Shown here piece after piece: positions 14,244 through 26,125 of a DNA stretch of 64,000 bases. Made by a program: the position numbers and the translations under genes. How positions within the stretch are numbered: position 1 is the stretch's first letter; each line of letters opens with the position of its first letter. Under the pieces are notes generated by a model. The model was not told where the DNA came from. It made no database searches and was given only the letters and a program-made list of their open reading frames with translations. The stretch comes from Orthonyx spaldingii. Its lineage: Eukaryota > Chordata > Aves > Passeriformes > Orthonychidae. Where the stretch lies: NCBI GenBank assembly GCA_013397795.1, contig VZTJ01000255.1:354964-418963 (forward strand). Direction: 5' to 3'.

Positions 14244-17200
14244 GAACTAAGAACATTAAGCTCCTTTTCTATTCTATTTTTTAACTAGTATAATCAATAC
14301 TATATAAAAGAACAATTTGAAACATCCTGTAATCATTTTGACTGCAAAATTATCTTGTTTACAGATCATTCAGTAATAAAGAGTGAACTTTGGCCATGGT
14401 AAAAATAGCAATTAATTGACTCTTATTTTGAGTCACATGGTAGCTTACAGATGAAATTATATGTTTGTGTGACTGAAAATAATGAATAATACACAAAGGA
14501 ATTCATGCAATTATATGTCTAGTGTCCTGTACAAAGAACCAGTGAAGGCACAAGATCCTTGTGTTAGAAAAGCTACCTAAAATGCCATCTGCAGTTGCCA
14601 AATGCTGGGAAAAAATATTATTGCAGCTAGAAACTCCAAAAACAAACCTATTTATCTGAACTAGCCATGAAGAATGAGTGCAAAAGTGAAACAAAACAGA
14701 CATTGCTTGTTGGAAGCACATGTATTTTTAAGCAAAATGGGGACACAAATGTCCAAATTTGGAGAATGAAGTTAAGATGTGAACAACGTATAGGGTTCCA
14801 GTTCCACCCTGACATGCAATGAATCCAACTGCAGTACATTGTACTGCCCTTCTTTCCCCATCTCAGCCCTGTCCAAGTTCTGGCTACTTATTCCAGCCTA
14901 TCCACCTTGAACCAGATAGCTGATCCATCTGCAAACTTATTTTTCTCCACACATATATGGAGCATTGTTATCTAACACCTTCTGTCCTTCCTAGATCTGA
15001 CAATGGAGCCTCACATCTACTAATCTGACAATAAGCTGGCAATCTGAAACCACCATAAGATAGCCAAACATTGGATAATCAGTGACAGGGGAAACATTTA
15101 AATCAGAGCAGTTGATGCTGCAGACCTCAGGCTGTCTCTCCTACCACCATAATGATCATTTTGGCACTGAACAAAAAATGGTTCAGGCTTCACTCTCTCT
15201 AAATGAAGGCAATGGAGAGTAACATCAAAGAGGCTCAACAGAAAAAGACTACACAATTTTAATCTATGTTTTGAAGATCTTGTTTGCTGTAACAAAGAAT
15301 TGAATACAGGAGTATTCCCACTCTGCTCCCAAGATTCTTCACATAAATTCCAAGACATAACTCCACCGGGGCTATTAGATAGAATGATCCAGATTCTGAC
15401 TGAGGCAGTCCTTAACCTAGCGTCTTCTGGAAGTTTGGAGGATGTACAAGAGGTGGGATCAGTCTACTATAAAAACTTTAGTGTTTTCAGGTACACTTTC
15501 CCTTAAATATCTACTACTGGCCTAGAAGGTGGTATGGGATTCACCCAGCCCGTGACTAGACCCAGATGGTGACTCTTAAATTTTCATATTCTTGTCTCTA
15601 CCAAATGCTGCTTAATGACCAGAGTCATGAAAATATAAAACCAAGTTGGTGATACACGTTGAAAAGATCTCTCCCTTGTCTCCACTTCTCCTGTGTTACA
15701 CAGTGAATATTACGGATTGTTTCTTAAAACAGGACTTTGGGAAGAAGCTGCAGTAAGATTTAGGGCTTAAAGAGCACCCTGGGATAAGAACAGGGTATTT
15801 TATAAGAGAACCAGGTAAATTAAATGAAACAATAAAGAACTACTGAATCATAAGAAAAGCATGCTACAAAAAGTACAAGGTAGGACAGGATATGTAAATA
15901 AAGATCTTGTTCATCAGCATAAAAAAATTCCTCTGGGGAGTCAAGAAAATATCATACAGGAAAAGAAAATTGGGAGGGGTTCTTTTCAAAAGCTTTCAGT
16001 AAAATTCAGCAACAGGGAGACTATTAAGGATCTGACTATAATTTTAAGATTAACAACTTAGACACTAGAATTAAAAACAACTGGGAAGATGAAAGAATAG
16101 CAACAGTGAGTTTTCTGTATAACAGGTGATAAATAGACACAATTAAGGCAGTATTGCCTAATATAGAGAGGACCCATGGCAGCTGCCAAAGAAAAACAAA
16201 AACCTGGGGTCATAAAAGATGCAGATGACATGAAAGCCGTTGGGCTGTAAACTCGTGAGCACAGAGGCAAAGTTGCAGGTTTAAACCTTCAGCAAGTGGT
16301 GCGGCAGCAGCTGTGTGCACACATGCAAGCTGTGCATTGGAAAGCCGGAGAATACAGCAGGCTGTACCTTGAAAAACAGGCATGAGAAAATTGTCCTCAA
16401 TTCACCCACGGAGTATTTACTATGGTTTGGGAAAGGGCTACACTGCTTTTAGAGGCTGAGATGTGTGCTTCCATCTTTTTTAAAAGGCGTCTTTTCCCAG
16501 CAGGCCCCGTTGATGCAAGTATTATTGGGCAGCTGCTGAAAGGCCTTGCAGCATTAGCTGAATGCAGCTCGCTCAGGGAACTCACTGTAAGCAACAAAGG
16601 GTTGTGGTGCCATGGAAAGATTTGTGTGCCCTTCCACACACTGTGGTCAATGAAAATGTGAAGCTGAGGAACTGCTAAGTGAGAGCAGAGCTTCATTCTC
16701 ACTCCTCACAAAAGCCAGACCATTCAGCTGCATTTGGAAGAATATAAAGTGATATGAGTGTTGTGACAGACCACCAGTATGTCCTGAACTCACATTCATT
16801 GATTTTAATCAGTTTGTTCCTCTTTCAGAAAATACATACAAAATATGCTGCATTCATGCAAACTGGGTGGTGTCCCTGTGCAACAGGAGCAACAATTCCT
16901 GCGTGATTTCCAGCACATGCTGCAACTCTTCTCTTGTGCCACTGCCCTCAGCTGCAGCCAACCAAGGCCCATTAACCAACGAGCCACAAAATGGGGATCG
17001 CCAAGTACCAAGGCCTGCAGTGGGACCCACACCTGGATCACACACCTCCTGTGAAAAAAGGAAGACAATGGCAGGATGCAGAAGGGTTGTCAGAGAAGCA
17101 TCTCCTGCCTGCTGGACCACACTTAAGAGACAAGAAAATACCACATTCACAACACCTCTGTGAGTCTGGATCAGCACTTAGATTAAACAAACCTTTCCCA

Positions 17201-19439
17201 ACCCACATAACAAACTGAATAAACAGTGGGGGAAGAATATGAACTTCAACTTCCCAGAAGTCAGATGAACCCTTCTAACTGCTGATATTAAGAACAGAAC
17301 ACCCTACCTTACCGGTTTTCATCCAACAGGTAATCAGTTACAAAAGGAAACATCTCTGCTGGGAAAGACTGAGAGAGTGGCCCTGTTCAGAGGGTGCCAT
17401 AGCAGAACTGACAGTGTTTGTCTCCAACAGCTGTACATGTGGAATGTTCTTTTCCATGACCAAAAAAAAAGTCTGTGATCAGGTCTAACACAAGGTCTGA
17501 TTGTCCCACAGATGATCCCATGGGAGAGTAGTCAGAAACACTTTTGGGGATGCTCTCAGGCACAGTTTAAGTTTCCTTTTTCCAGACTTGAAGAGAGATG
17601 TGGAAGATGGTTTTCCTGATATCAGTCATTGATCCCTTTTCCTGCCTAAAAAGTCCACTCTGCTAAAAAGTCCACTTACTTTTAATTTCGTTTAAATCAG
17701 CAGGCAGAAAAATGCAAAACAAATATTTTTGCTTTGAATCAAGTTTCTAAACAGCTTTCCTAAACTGCTCTCCCATCATTATCGTCATCATGTCCCTGCT
17801 AACGGTCATGTTATTAGCCCCTCATTTTTTACTTTTTCTCTTGGCTCCAAACTCCCGTTTCCCTCATTCACTCTTCCATCCAGCCAGGACACCTCTGTGG
17901 TAACACTTCCCAGATCTCCAAAACCACTTTTTGTAACTTGTTCTCAGTTTGCTTGCACCAGGGAGGAGGGAATCTTGTTATTCATGCTCCCCCCTGCTGT
18001 GCTTCTTCACCAGCACACCAGGGTGCTCCAGGTCCCCCCTTCCCAAACCCACTCCTCTCCAGTTCCCTCCATCACCACCTTCCCAGTTGTCACCTTGTCT
18101 GCCACACAGACTAAACTATTCAACCATACTTCTAAACTGAGTCCGGTAAATGTTCTAGTCCCAGGCAAAACAAAATAAAGCCTTTCTCCTCACAAGTGTT
18201 GCACCGGTTTAAGTAGCTCATTTGGCAGATCCAGCTGAGAGCTGGGATGGAAAAACAATGGGAGGAGCAGGACTGAAGGGGGGCAGCAACCTCCCGTGGA
18301 GGAGGGTGAGAACGCACAGCTGGGGGAGACAGAAAAAAAGTGGAAAGCTCTCCAACTCTGCCGAGGAAATGCAAGGGAGAATTGCAGGTGTATCTTACCG
18401 GCTGAGTGAAATAAGTTAAATTTTATTAGTAGGTAGGTCAATTTAAATTAAGGGTGGAGTGCTAAAGAAAATGCAACAGCAAGTGGATAGAGGGTAAGTG
18501 TTTTCATGAAGGAATTGTTCATATGGTACATTATTTTCTGGCAGGAAAAGAGGAGGGAATTTTTATTTTGTATGTTTTTGGGTTTGAGTAGCTAGATGCG
18601 TGATACAGGTAAATAGGAGATTAAATGTGTTCTTTTTTTATTCTTTTTTTACAACTTCTTCCAGTAGTGTCTCCATGTTTTTAAATGTTCTATAAAACTA
18701 GAAAAAGGACAGAAAGGAAAACACGTGCACCCATATAAAAGTGGATGTTTACATTACTAACTGAAACTGAATATTTCTCACACAGGAAAACATACAATCA
18801 GATCATCAAATCCTTATCAAATAAGAATAAAATTTAATGTAATTTTGTATCAGAAGATTTGTTTTTCTTTTTTAATTGTGTTGCAAATTCTGAGCACTGT
18901 GTTCTGCACTACAGTAAAACCAGCACAGAATTAACAGAAAAGAAATCAACCTACAAACCCTCCAGGTTTTTAGCAAATACAACACATGAAAATGTGATAT
19001 ATTTTATTGAAACTTATAGTCAGTTGCAGGACTGCAATTAGAGTTTTCTTGTATCAAAAGTTTTGTCATATAAGGGCAGAAGAACTGTAATAGTCTCACA
19101 TGATTAGTACCCACAGTCACCCACAGGCAAAATCAATGTAAGGCAAAGAAGAATGTTCATAGAAGTAGTGAAAACACTATTGCAGAGTCTCCCTGAGGTT
19201 CAAAGGCAAATTTTGAAAGTAGCTACAGAACTTTTAGCCCAAAAAATTTTGCAGTGGCCAGTTAGCCTGTACCATCTATGAGAAAGAATCTGCAAAACAA
19301 GGCAATAACAGTGACCCTTGTTCCCTACCTGCAGACTAGCCTGCAAACCTAAAGCAGGTACCTGTAGGCAACCAGAAGAGTTGATTCCAACAAAATGTTT
19401 ACTTTGCCACGTGGCTAGAGGAACTCTACTGCTCAAGAT

Positions 19440-19730
19440 GCGCAAAATTTTTCATTACATGTTATGATGCCTCTCCCAAACGGAGAAGAGCTTGCTGCCG
19501 CGTGTCCCCTGCCACACAAAAAAAAGCAGCCATTGCTCCACCGCAGCACAATTGCGCCAATAAACAAGCGTTAATCATGCACATTATGCACAACATAATA
19601 CATGTGAGCTTGTCAGCAGGCAAACAGCTCCATTCTGAATAAGAACCCTTTCCAAATTAGGAGAACCAAATTACACAAGCAGACAGCTGTTTGCTGACCT
19701 ACCTAAAACAATTAGGTGGTCTCAGCCCAG
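19440..19730. promoter_or_regulatory. Candidate non-coding regulatory element
   Basis: A unique-sequence block with stops in all frames but an unusual density of binding-site-like words: TTAATCATGCACATTATGCA (homeodomain/POU-like), an E-box CAGCTG at 19684-19689, CAATTAG, and a few CpGs in an otherwise CpG-poor area. This texture is typical of conserved vertebrate enhancers. The call rests on texture only, with no alignment. Confidence 0.25.
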
Positions 19731-22700
19731 TTCCTCAAAGGCAGGTGTCTGCTTCACAGCAAACATCAGCATCATTTGCATTACTGAGAAGCTGGCTAGC
19801 AGACTCAGCAGGAAAGCCAGGGTTGGCCTTGCCGAGGCTTTTTTCCCCCTTGGCCCCAGGGCTGATTCCCCCAGGCAGGGAGGATAGACAGGGAATGCTT
19901 GGAATGACAGTCAGCCCCCAGCCAGAGGCTAAAAGGAGAGTATTAATTTCCAGTCATCTCAGTCTAGCCCACAAGGAGTCCATTCCACTGAAAGCAACAG
20001 AAAGAACAAGAACAGTGTGGATTAACAAAATAAAAATCATTAAAAACTGATGGATTTTTAGAAAGAAAATCTAGGACATCATGGCTTTGTTTAGTGGGAA
20101 CCTTGCTTTTCTATGTCTAGAAATCCCATATTGAATTCAGCAATAATGGGCTTGATTCTCCACAGCCCACTTATTTCCAGTATTTTCAAGCAAAGCATGA
20201 GTAAGAAATAAAGATCATGGGCTTTTAAAAGTTTGGTTTTCACACACTGCCTGAGGATTTCATTATAATGCGGAGTAATAATGCACTTTTTAAGGGAATT
20301 TTGTCCACCACTTTGTAACATTTCTGCCAACCTCATGCAGAAAGAATTTATGTCAGAAGCCAATTACTTTTCTCAGGTAAAAAGAGGGATAGAGCCAAGA
20401 CATCCTAAATGTCAGTGCATACTTTTAAGTCAACAATATGAAAACTCAGACATTTTTCCATACCAAACTTTAAGATGTCCTGAGATTCAGTAACTAAGGA
20501 GGCATCTCTGCAGGAACTAACATAAAATTCAAGTTACTTGTTTGAAAGCCGTCAGGTGGGGTTAAATACCACCTTCACTTTCTCCAGAAACTCTGAATTT
20601 GAATGTCAGGAGCTTTAATGACTGATGCATCTGTAAATGATTAGCATTGCTACGTTGAACACTAGGTGTGCAGCTGTGCTGGACAAAGTCTCAAAATAGA
20701 TGTTATGAACTGCAAAGGACCAAATTCTCTCCTTACTCCCACCTGACTCCAGAAAGACCAGAGCTGTTAAATCAGAGCATGGCATGGCCTCAAGGGCCAA
20801 ATTCACCTCTGGGTGAATCTTTTATGAGTCATGTGTTTATTAATCAGCCTCACAGGGTGAGAAGCTGCTGTTTGTCAGGAACAATGATGATAACTGGTAG
20901 TCTCTTTATGCAGCCTTGGGTTTGCCATGTGGCTTACCAAGAAATAAAAAACCAAGGAAGGACTGGATTCATAAGTCACAGAGTTCACTCAATCAGCAAC
21001 AGTATTCTTTTGTGTTTCTCTTCTAAAAAAGAGCATACCTGTGGATTCCACTGCAACACTCCTTTCTTTTTCAACACTGGGAATTTATGATGCTGTACAC
21101 ACATAGGTCATCTTTTCTCCATCACTTCATGTCTCTTTACGTGAGATAGAACATACCCCACCACCTGGGAGAGGACACTTGCTACTCCCACAACACCCTC
21201 TCTGCACCTGTTTCTAAGATTTTCCAACTTCCAACTCCTCCAACTGCCCTATCAATATCAGTTCTCAATCTCATTCTTGTGCCCTTTTTCCTTCATCTGT
21301 CTTAGTATTGTTCCTCAATTACTCTCCAATTCCCCAAAATACCAACCATATACATCTACAACACCAGTGCTTCCCCTGTAGTCCTCCTAAGAATGGCCAC
21401 TGCACACATAGCTGCATGTATATAGCCACTATCTTTCTTCCTTCTCTAATCTCAACTACCTCTGACACACAATCATGCTTTCAAGTTAGGTGGATCATTT
21501 TGGCTTCTGAAGCGGGAAAACAAAGAGCAAGATCAACCTCCCACTTCAGCTTCCTGAGATTAGCTTTGTATTTCCTTCCTGACGAGTGTCCAAACATAAA
21601 ACATTCAAGGAATTTCAAAGCATTTTTTAATGTTCTAAATACCTTTTCAAGTTTCTTTTGGCCAAAGTGACTATAAATTCATTAACATGTTAGCCATCCC
21701 ATGGCTTCATTTGTCAGTGAATAGTTATTTGTGAAAGAAAATCTCATTATCATGTACTGTTCATTACTCTGGACTCCTATACCTCCTCCTGCACTTACCA
21801 GCAATTTCATCTCCTAGTATCAGATTTCCCTCAAACTTTCAAACGCATATTCTCTTACTTCACCACATTATACAGAGTACCAGTTATTGGGGCATCTCAT
21901 CTGCTGTATCCCCCTATTTCTCTCTCAATCCATGAGATTCCCCTCCACGTTTTATTGATTTTTTTTCTTCATTATTTTACACTTTTCTTCAGGAAATTAT
22001 TGTCATGTGCTTGCTGTGTTGCAATTCTCTTTCCCCAAGTGGCATCTTCTTTTGGCCATTGTTACAACCATGGAGTTGGCTAGGTCTGACTCAGTATGGC
22101 CTTTCTCATGTTAATCCAAACCAAAAGTACAGCCTCAATCTCTGCATCTGTCTTCTTCCAGCCAATACAATATCCTAGCCTGGTCCTATGTCATTCTGTC
22201 TGAAATATTTAATCTTTATCATAAATGTTACACAACTGGAACTGAATTCTTGGACTTGAGTTCTTGGCTACCGTATGACAATGCACAGATAAATGGCACT
22301 TGGGTTTTATATCTCATTCAGGTTCTAATGATTTCATAGTATGGTTCTTGCAGCTTTCTCCTGATTATATTAGATGCTCTCAATTTGTGGAAAACGGTAA
22401 CTGAGATTACTCCTGAGATTATCATTTTGACTGTCATTCCTATGTGTTAACTTGTTGCTGCTATTTCTTCTGCCACATCAAACTTCATTCTTAGACTTCA
22501 TTCTTGAACTTTCATTGATTTCAAGGACTGAGATAATTTTACTTCTCTCAACCTTGCTGCTTCGCACCTGTTTCCTTAATGATGCCAGTGAAGACAATAT
22601 GAGTGCAATGGCTGGTTTCCCACCCTTTGCCCCATTCTGCCCATTGGTGGCACAATGGCCCAGTCAGTGATATTGCCCCATTCTAATCACTGCTCAAAAT

Positions 22701-23954
22701 TAATTTATTTCATGAAACTCACTTTCAACAGTTCAGTTTGTTCATATTAGAAGTACTGAAAGAAGAGGAGTGCTGGAAGGGAGGTGGAGAAGTCAATGCT
22801 GTGTAACCAAAAAGTGGAGAAGGGAGGCACCTCAAATGAACCCATTCATGATTTCTGAGCTGAAGCTTGATGTATTCCCTTCTCTCAATCCATACAGATT
22901 TTTTTAGACTGTATTCCCATAAGAAGCGAGAATATGCTATACTATACCCACAGTTAAATGCACAGCCAACAACCTGGCTGTAGTATTTATTACAAAAAGG
23001 TGTGACCACATGGGCACGTAAAAAAAGAATGCTATGTCATTAAGAATATCATTATGACTGTGATAGATACCCTGAAGTGGTCAACCTTCACATGGCCACA
23101 GCAGCTGATTACTGTCACCCCTACTGCAGTAAATGCTGTGGAGTCTGGGGCAGACATGCCCTAGAGCCTTGGCCTGCCTTTCCTCCTCTGGGGTTTGAAC
23201 CATGCCCACTGATAGCCATGTGGCTGTTCCTGGAAACAAATCAGAATAAAGGTTCTTCCTGAGGAGAGCTAATAATGTAGCTCAGGCAGAGGCTCTCCAT
23301 CAGCAGCAAAAAGATGCTAACATAAGGCAGAGCAGTTTGCTGGGGTTTAATTCAAAAGACTGTCTTTCTTTTAGTAGTAAAGTCAGGAGTTGGAGGGGGT
23401 AGGGAGCTGCATGAGTGACAAATAACAAAGCAATTTTATACAAAACAAAAAATTCTTTGGAGTAAGAACTTGAGAGCAGCTAGCCTCTTCAGCAGCTCAA
23501 ACAGAGTAGAATGCACTAAAGCATTTACCAGTTTAGAAAGCATGTACCACAGGAAAAGCTGACTTGCTAGGCAATATGTTATATCTTCCGCAGAACCCAG
23601 CTGAACTAATTAAGAAGACCATAGTCCAAGAGCTTTTTCCAAATTGGAATTAATATTCCCATTTTCTTTCATTTCACAGGCCTGAAATGATCAGCAGCTC
23701 TTCATCATTTTTATTCCTATTCTTATCTTTGTTGTCATCTTCAGATGTCTCCTCATCTGCACAATACCGAACCACAAATTAGGTTTATTTTTGAGACAGA
23801 AGTGCTCCTAAGCTGACAGTGCAAAAATCTGTGCCAGAACATTACACATTAAAAAATAGATCACTTATCCCATTAAATGACTTAACATTTTGTACATCTG
23901 AAAGAAATAATAAATATTAATCCATGGTACTTTCTTCCTGCATAAGAAAAGGCT

Positions 23955-24395
23955 AAGTAAAGAATTTCTTCCCAACATGTAATCTAAACCTGTCCTCTTT
24001 CAGTTTAAAACCATGGATCCTTGTCCTGACACTATCTGACCATATAACAAGTTGCTCTCCCTCTTATTTATAAGCCCCCTTTAGGTACTGGAAGGCCGCA
24101 ATGAGGTCTCCTCAAAGCCATTTCTTCTCTAGGCTGAACAACCACAGCCCTCTCAGCCTGTCTTTGTAGGAGAGGTGCTCCAGTCCTCTGATCATCTTCA
24201 CAGTCCTCCTCTGGACTTTGTGTAACAGTTCACATCTTTCTTGTGTTGAGGATCCCAGATCTGGATGCAGAACTCTAGGTGGGGTCTCATGAGGGCAGGG
24301 TAGAGGGGCAGAATCACCTCTCTCAACCTGCTGGCCACCCCTCTATTGATGCAGCCCAGGATGTGGTTAGCCTTCTGGGCTGTGAGAGCACTCCA
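23955..24395 (-). mobile_element. CR1 LINE fragment (minus strand)
   Basis: The plus strand carries the antisense CR1 words 'tttcagtttaaaaccat', 'ggtactggaaggccgc', 'ctcagcctgtctttgtag', 'gtggggtctcatgaggg' and 'gatgcagcccaggat'. The terminal repeats of the 3' tail are missing and the element stops inside the reverse-transcriptase region, so both ends are truncated. Many substitutions and small indels show an old copy. Confidence 0.93.
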
Positions 24396-25954
24396 TCAGA
24401 TAAATTCAGCAGTTCTGGGTTGGGTGGAAAAGCAAAAAGCATCCATAATTAAAATTACTTGACTAAATATCCATCAATAGATTTCGTTTCTTGGTGATAT
24501 TTTCCACATGCGTTTACAAATTTATTTTATACACACCCTTTTCTGAAGACTTGGGAAGAATAACCAATCTTAAATTTTCACATCGTTGGCATGAAGTCCC
24601 AGCCACTATAACTTACAATCCTGGATGCCTCCCTTCTCAGTTATTCTGTTTGTGTGTCTTGCAAAGTAATCTCACCAGAATCACCACTTGAACATTCTGA
24701 AACAAATCTGTAAGAAATAAATCTGAACATCCTCAGTTGCACATGTATGAGGCTCCAGAAGGGATATTTTAAACTTGAAGAAATTGCAACATACAGTCAG
24801 AATTTTTCCAGCTGCAGCATATTTTGTTGATGTGATTCCCAGCTTGCAAGACAGAAAGCAATGGTGTTAGCAAGAAAACTAAACAAGTGTGGAGCATGTA
24901 TTTCACTTAGAAAATCTTCCAAAGCACAAGCATGCAATTTTCACCCCTTTAGACTTTGGAAAAATCCCATTAAATCCCAGTGGTCACAGTACGTCAGTTT
25001 ACACATTCCTTCAAATTTGGCTTCTTAGTATTTATCCTTGTGAATTTTGTTTCAAGACATCCTCACGGTCCTGTGTAGTTAGACCAGATTCACACATTTT
25101 TGTTCTGTAGTCAAATAAATGTCAGTCAGCTTTACCAGCTGCAACTATATAATTACTCAATTGTGTTGGCTGGACCTGTACCAATAAGTTAGGGTTCAGA
25201 ACTGCTTTTACAGAGCAGATTTGGCTGGCAGATTTCTGCTGTAGCCATGCCCACAGTAATCACAGCCCAGTTGCTTCTTTACTGGAGACTTTTAACTAAG
25301 TACACATACCAAGGAGCTGTTTTTCATAGACCTGTCATTCAAGAAGTTGCTTCACCAGCACTCTTGGTTCCAAGTCATGACATCTACACAAAGCAGGTAT
25401 ACAGTGCCATGTGGAAACATCACAAATGTATGCACAAATGGTTGTTTACAGGCATTTGTGCTTAAAATGTCTGACTTTGCACATATTGTTGTGTAAACTG
25501 TGCTTGCAAATAAACCTTGTCCCTCCTTCCCTGAAGCATCGGTTCCTTGATGGGACTGACAGCTGCATTTTAAAACTCCTTTTGGATGAATAGTGTTCAA
25601 TAATGCAATTATTTGTGCATGCTTTTGTGTTCTTTCCACACAGTACTGTATTATCTCAGTTCAAGACTAATCTGATCAATATAAAGGCCAAGACAAAGCA
25701 GGTACTGAGTAACTTAAGAGTCTTCTCAATGTCTTTTTGTTGCCAGGTCCCCTGGTCCATTCAGCAGTGAGCCCAAATGTCCCCAGTCTTCTTTTTACTG
25801 CAATGTACCTGCAGAAGCCCTTTCTGTTCCTTTCCCTTGCCAGATCTAGCTCCCCAGGGGCTTGGCTTTCCAAACCTCATCCCTGCACGTTTAGACCATG
25901 TCTGTATATTCCTTCCAAATCACCTGTAACTCTTCCTTACCTTTAGGTTGCAAG
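24396..25954. other. Intergenic sequence between two CR1 fragments
   Basis: AT-rich unique DNA with short overlapping frames on both strands (25.2-25.9 kb) and no recognisable product. I see nothing functional. Confidence 0.65.
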
Positions 25955-26125
25955 CTCCAGCAGCTCCTTGTTCATCCATGCAAGCTTCCTTTATTGCAAA
26001 AGATAAGGTCCAGCAGAGCACCTCCCTTCACCGGCTCCTTGATCATCTGTGTCTGGAAGTTATCACAAGTGTTCTATTGTTGTGTCCTGCTGTGCCATCC
26101 CTCCTGCAGATCTCAGGGTGGGTTT
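25955..26125 (-). mobile_element. CR1 LINE fragment from the ORF2 endonuclease region (minus strand)
   Basis: The minus-strand translation contains DNFQTQMIKEPVKGGALLD followed by LIFCNK, preceded by a degraded NPP-DLQEGWHS stretch. This matches the part of the CR1 endonuclease domain around the FNHPDICW motif and the GALLDLILTN segment. It comes from much further 5' in the element than the other copies in the window. In-frame stops show it is dead. Confidence 0.8.

Larger units (their letters stand above)
3861..23954. other. Intergenic gene desert, no supported gene
   Basis: About 20 kb of unique AT-rich sequence. Open frames rarely exceed 100 codons and none resembles a protein family. It holds the two candidate regulatory blocks (10.1 and 19.4 kb), the AT palindrome at 14.2 kb, small purine runs (10370-10405, 14031-14047), and a pyrimidine-rich stretch at about 21.1-22.6 kb. 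No CR1 was recognised in this interval. Confidence 0.65.
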
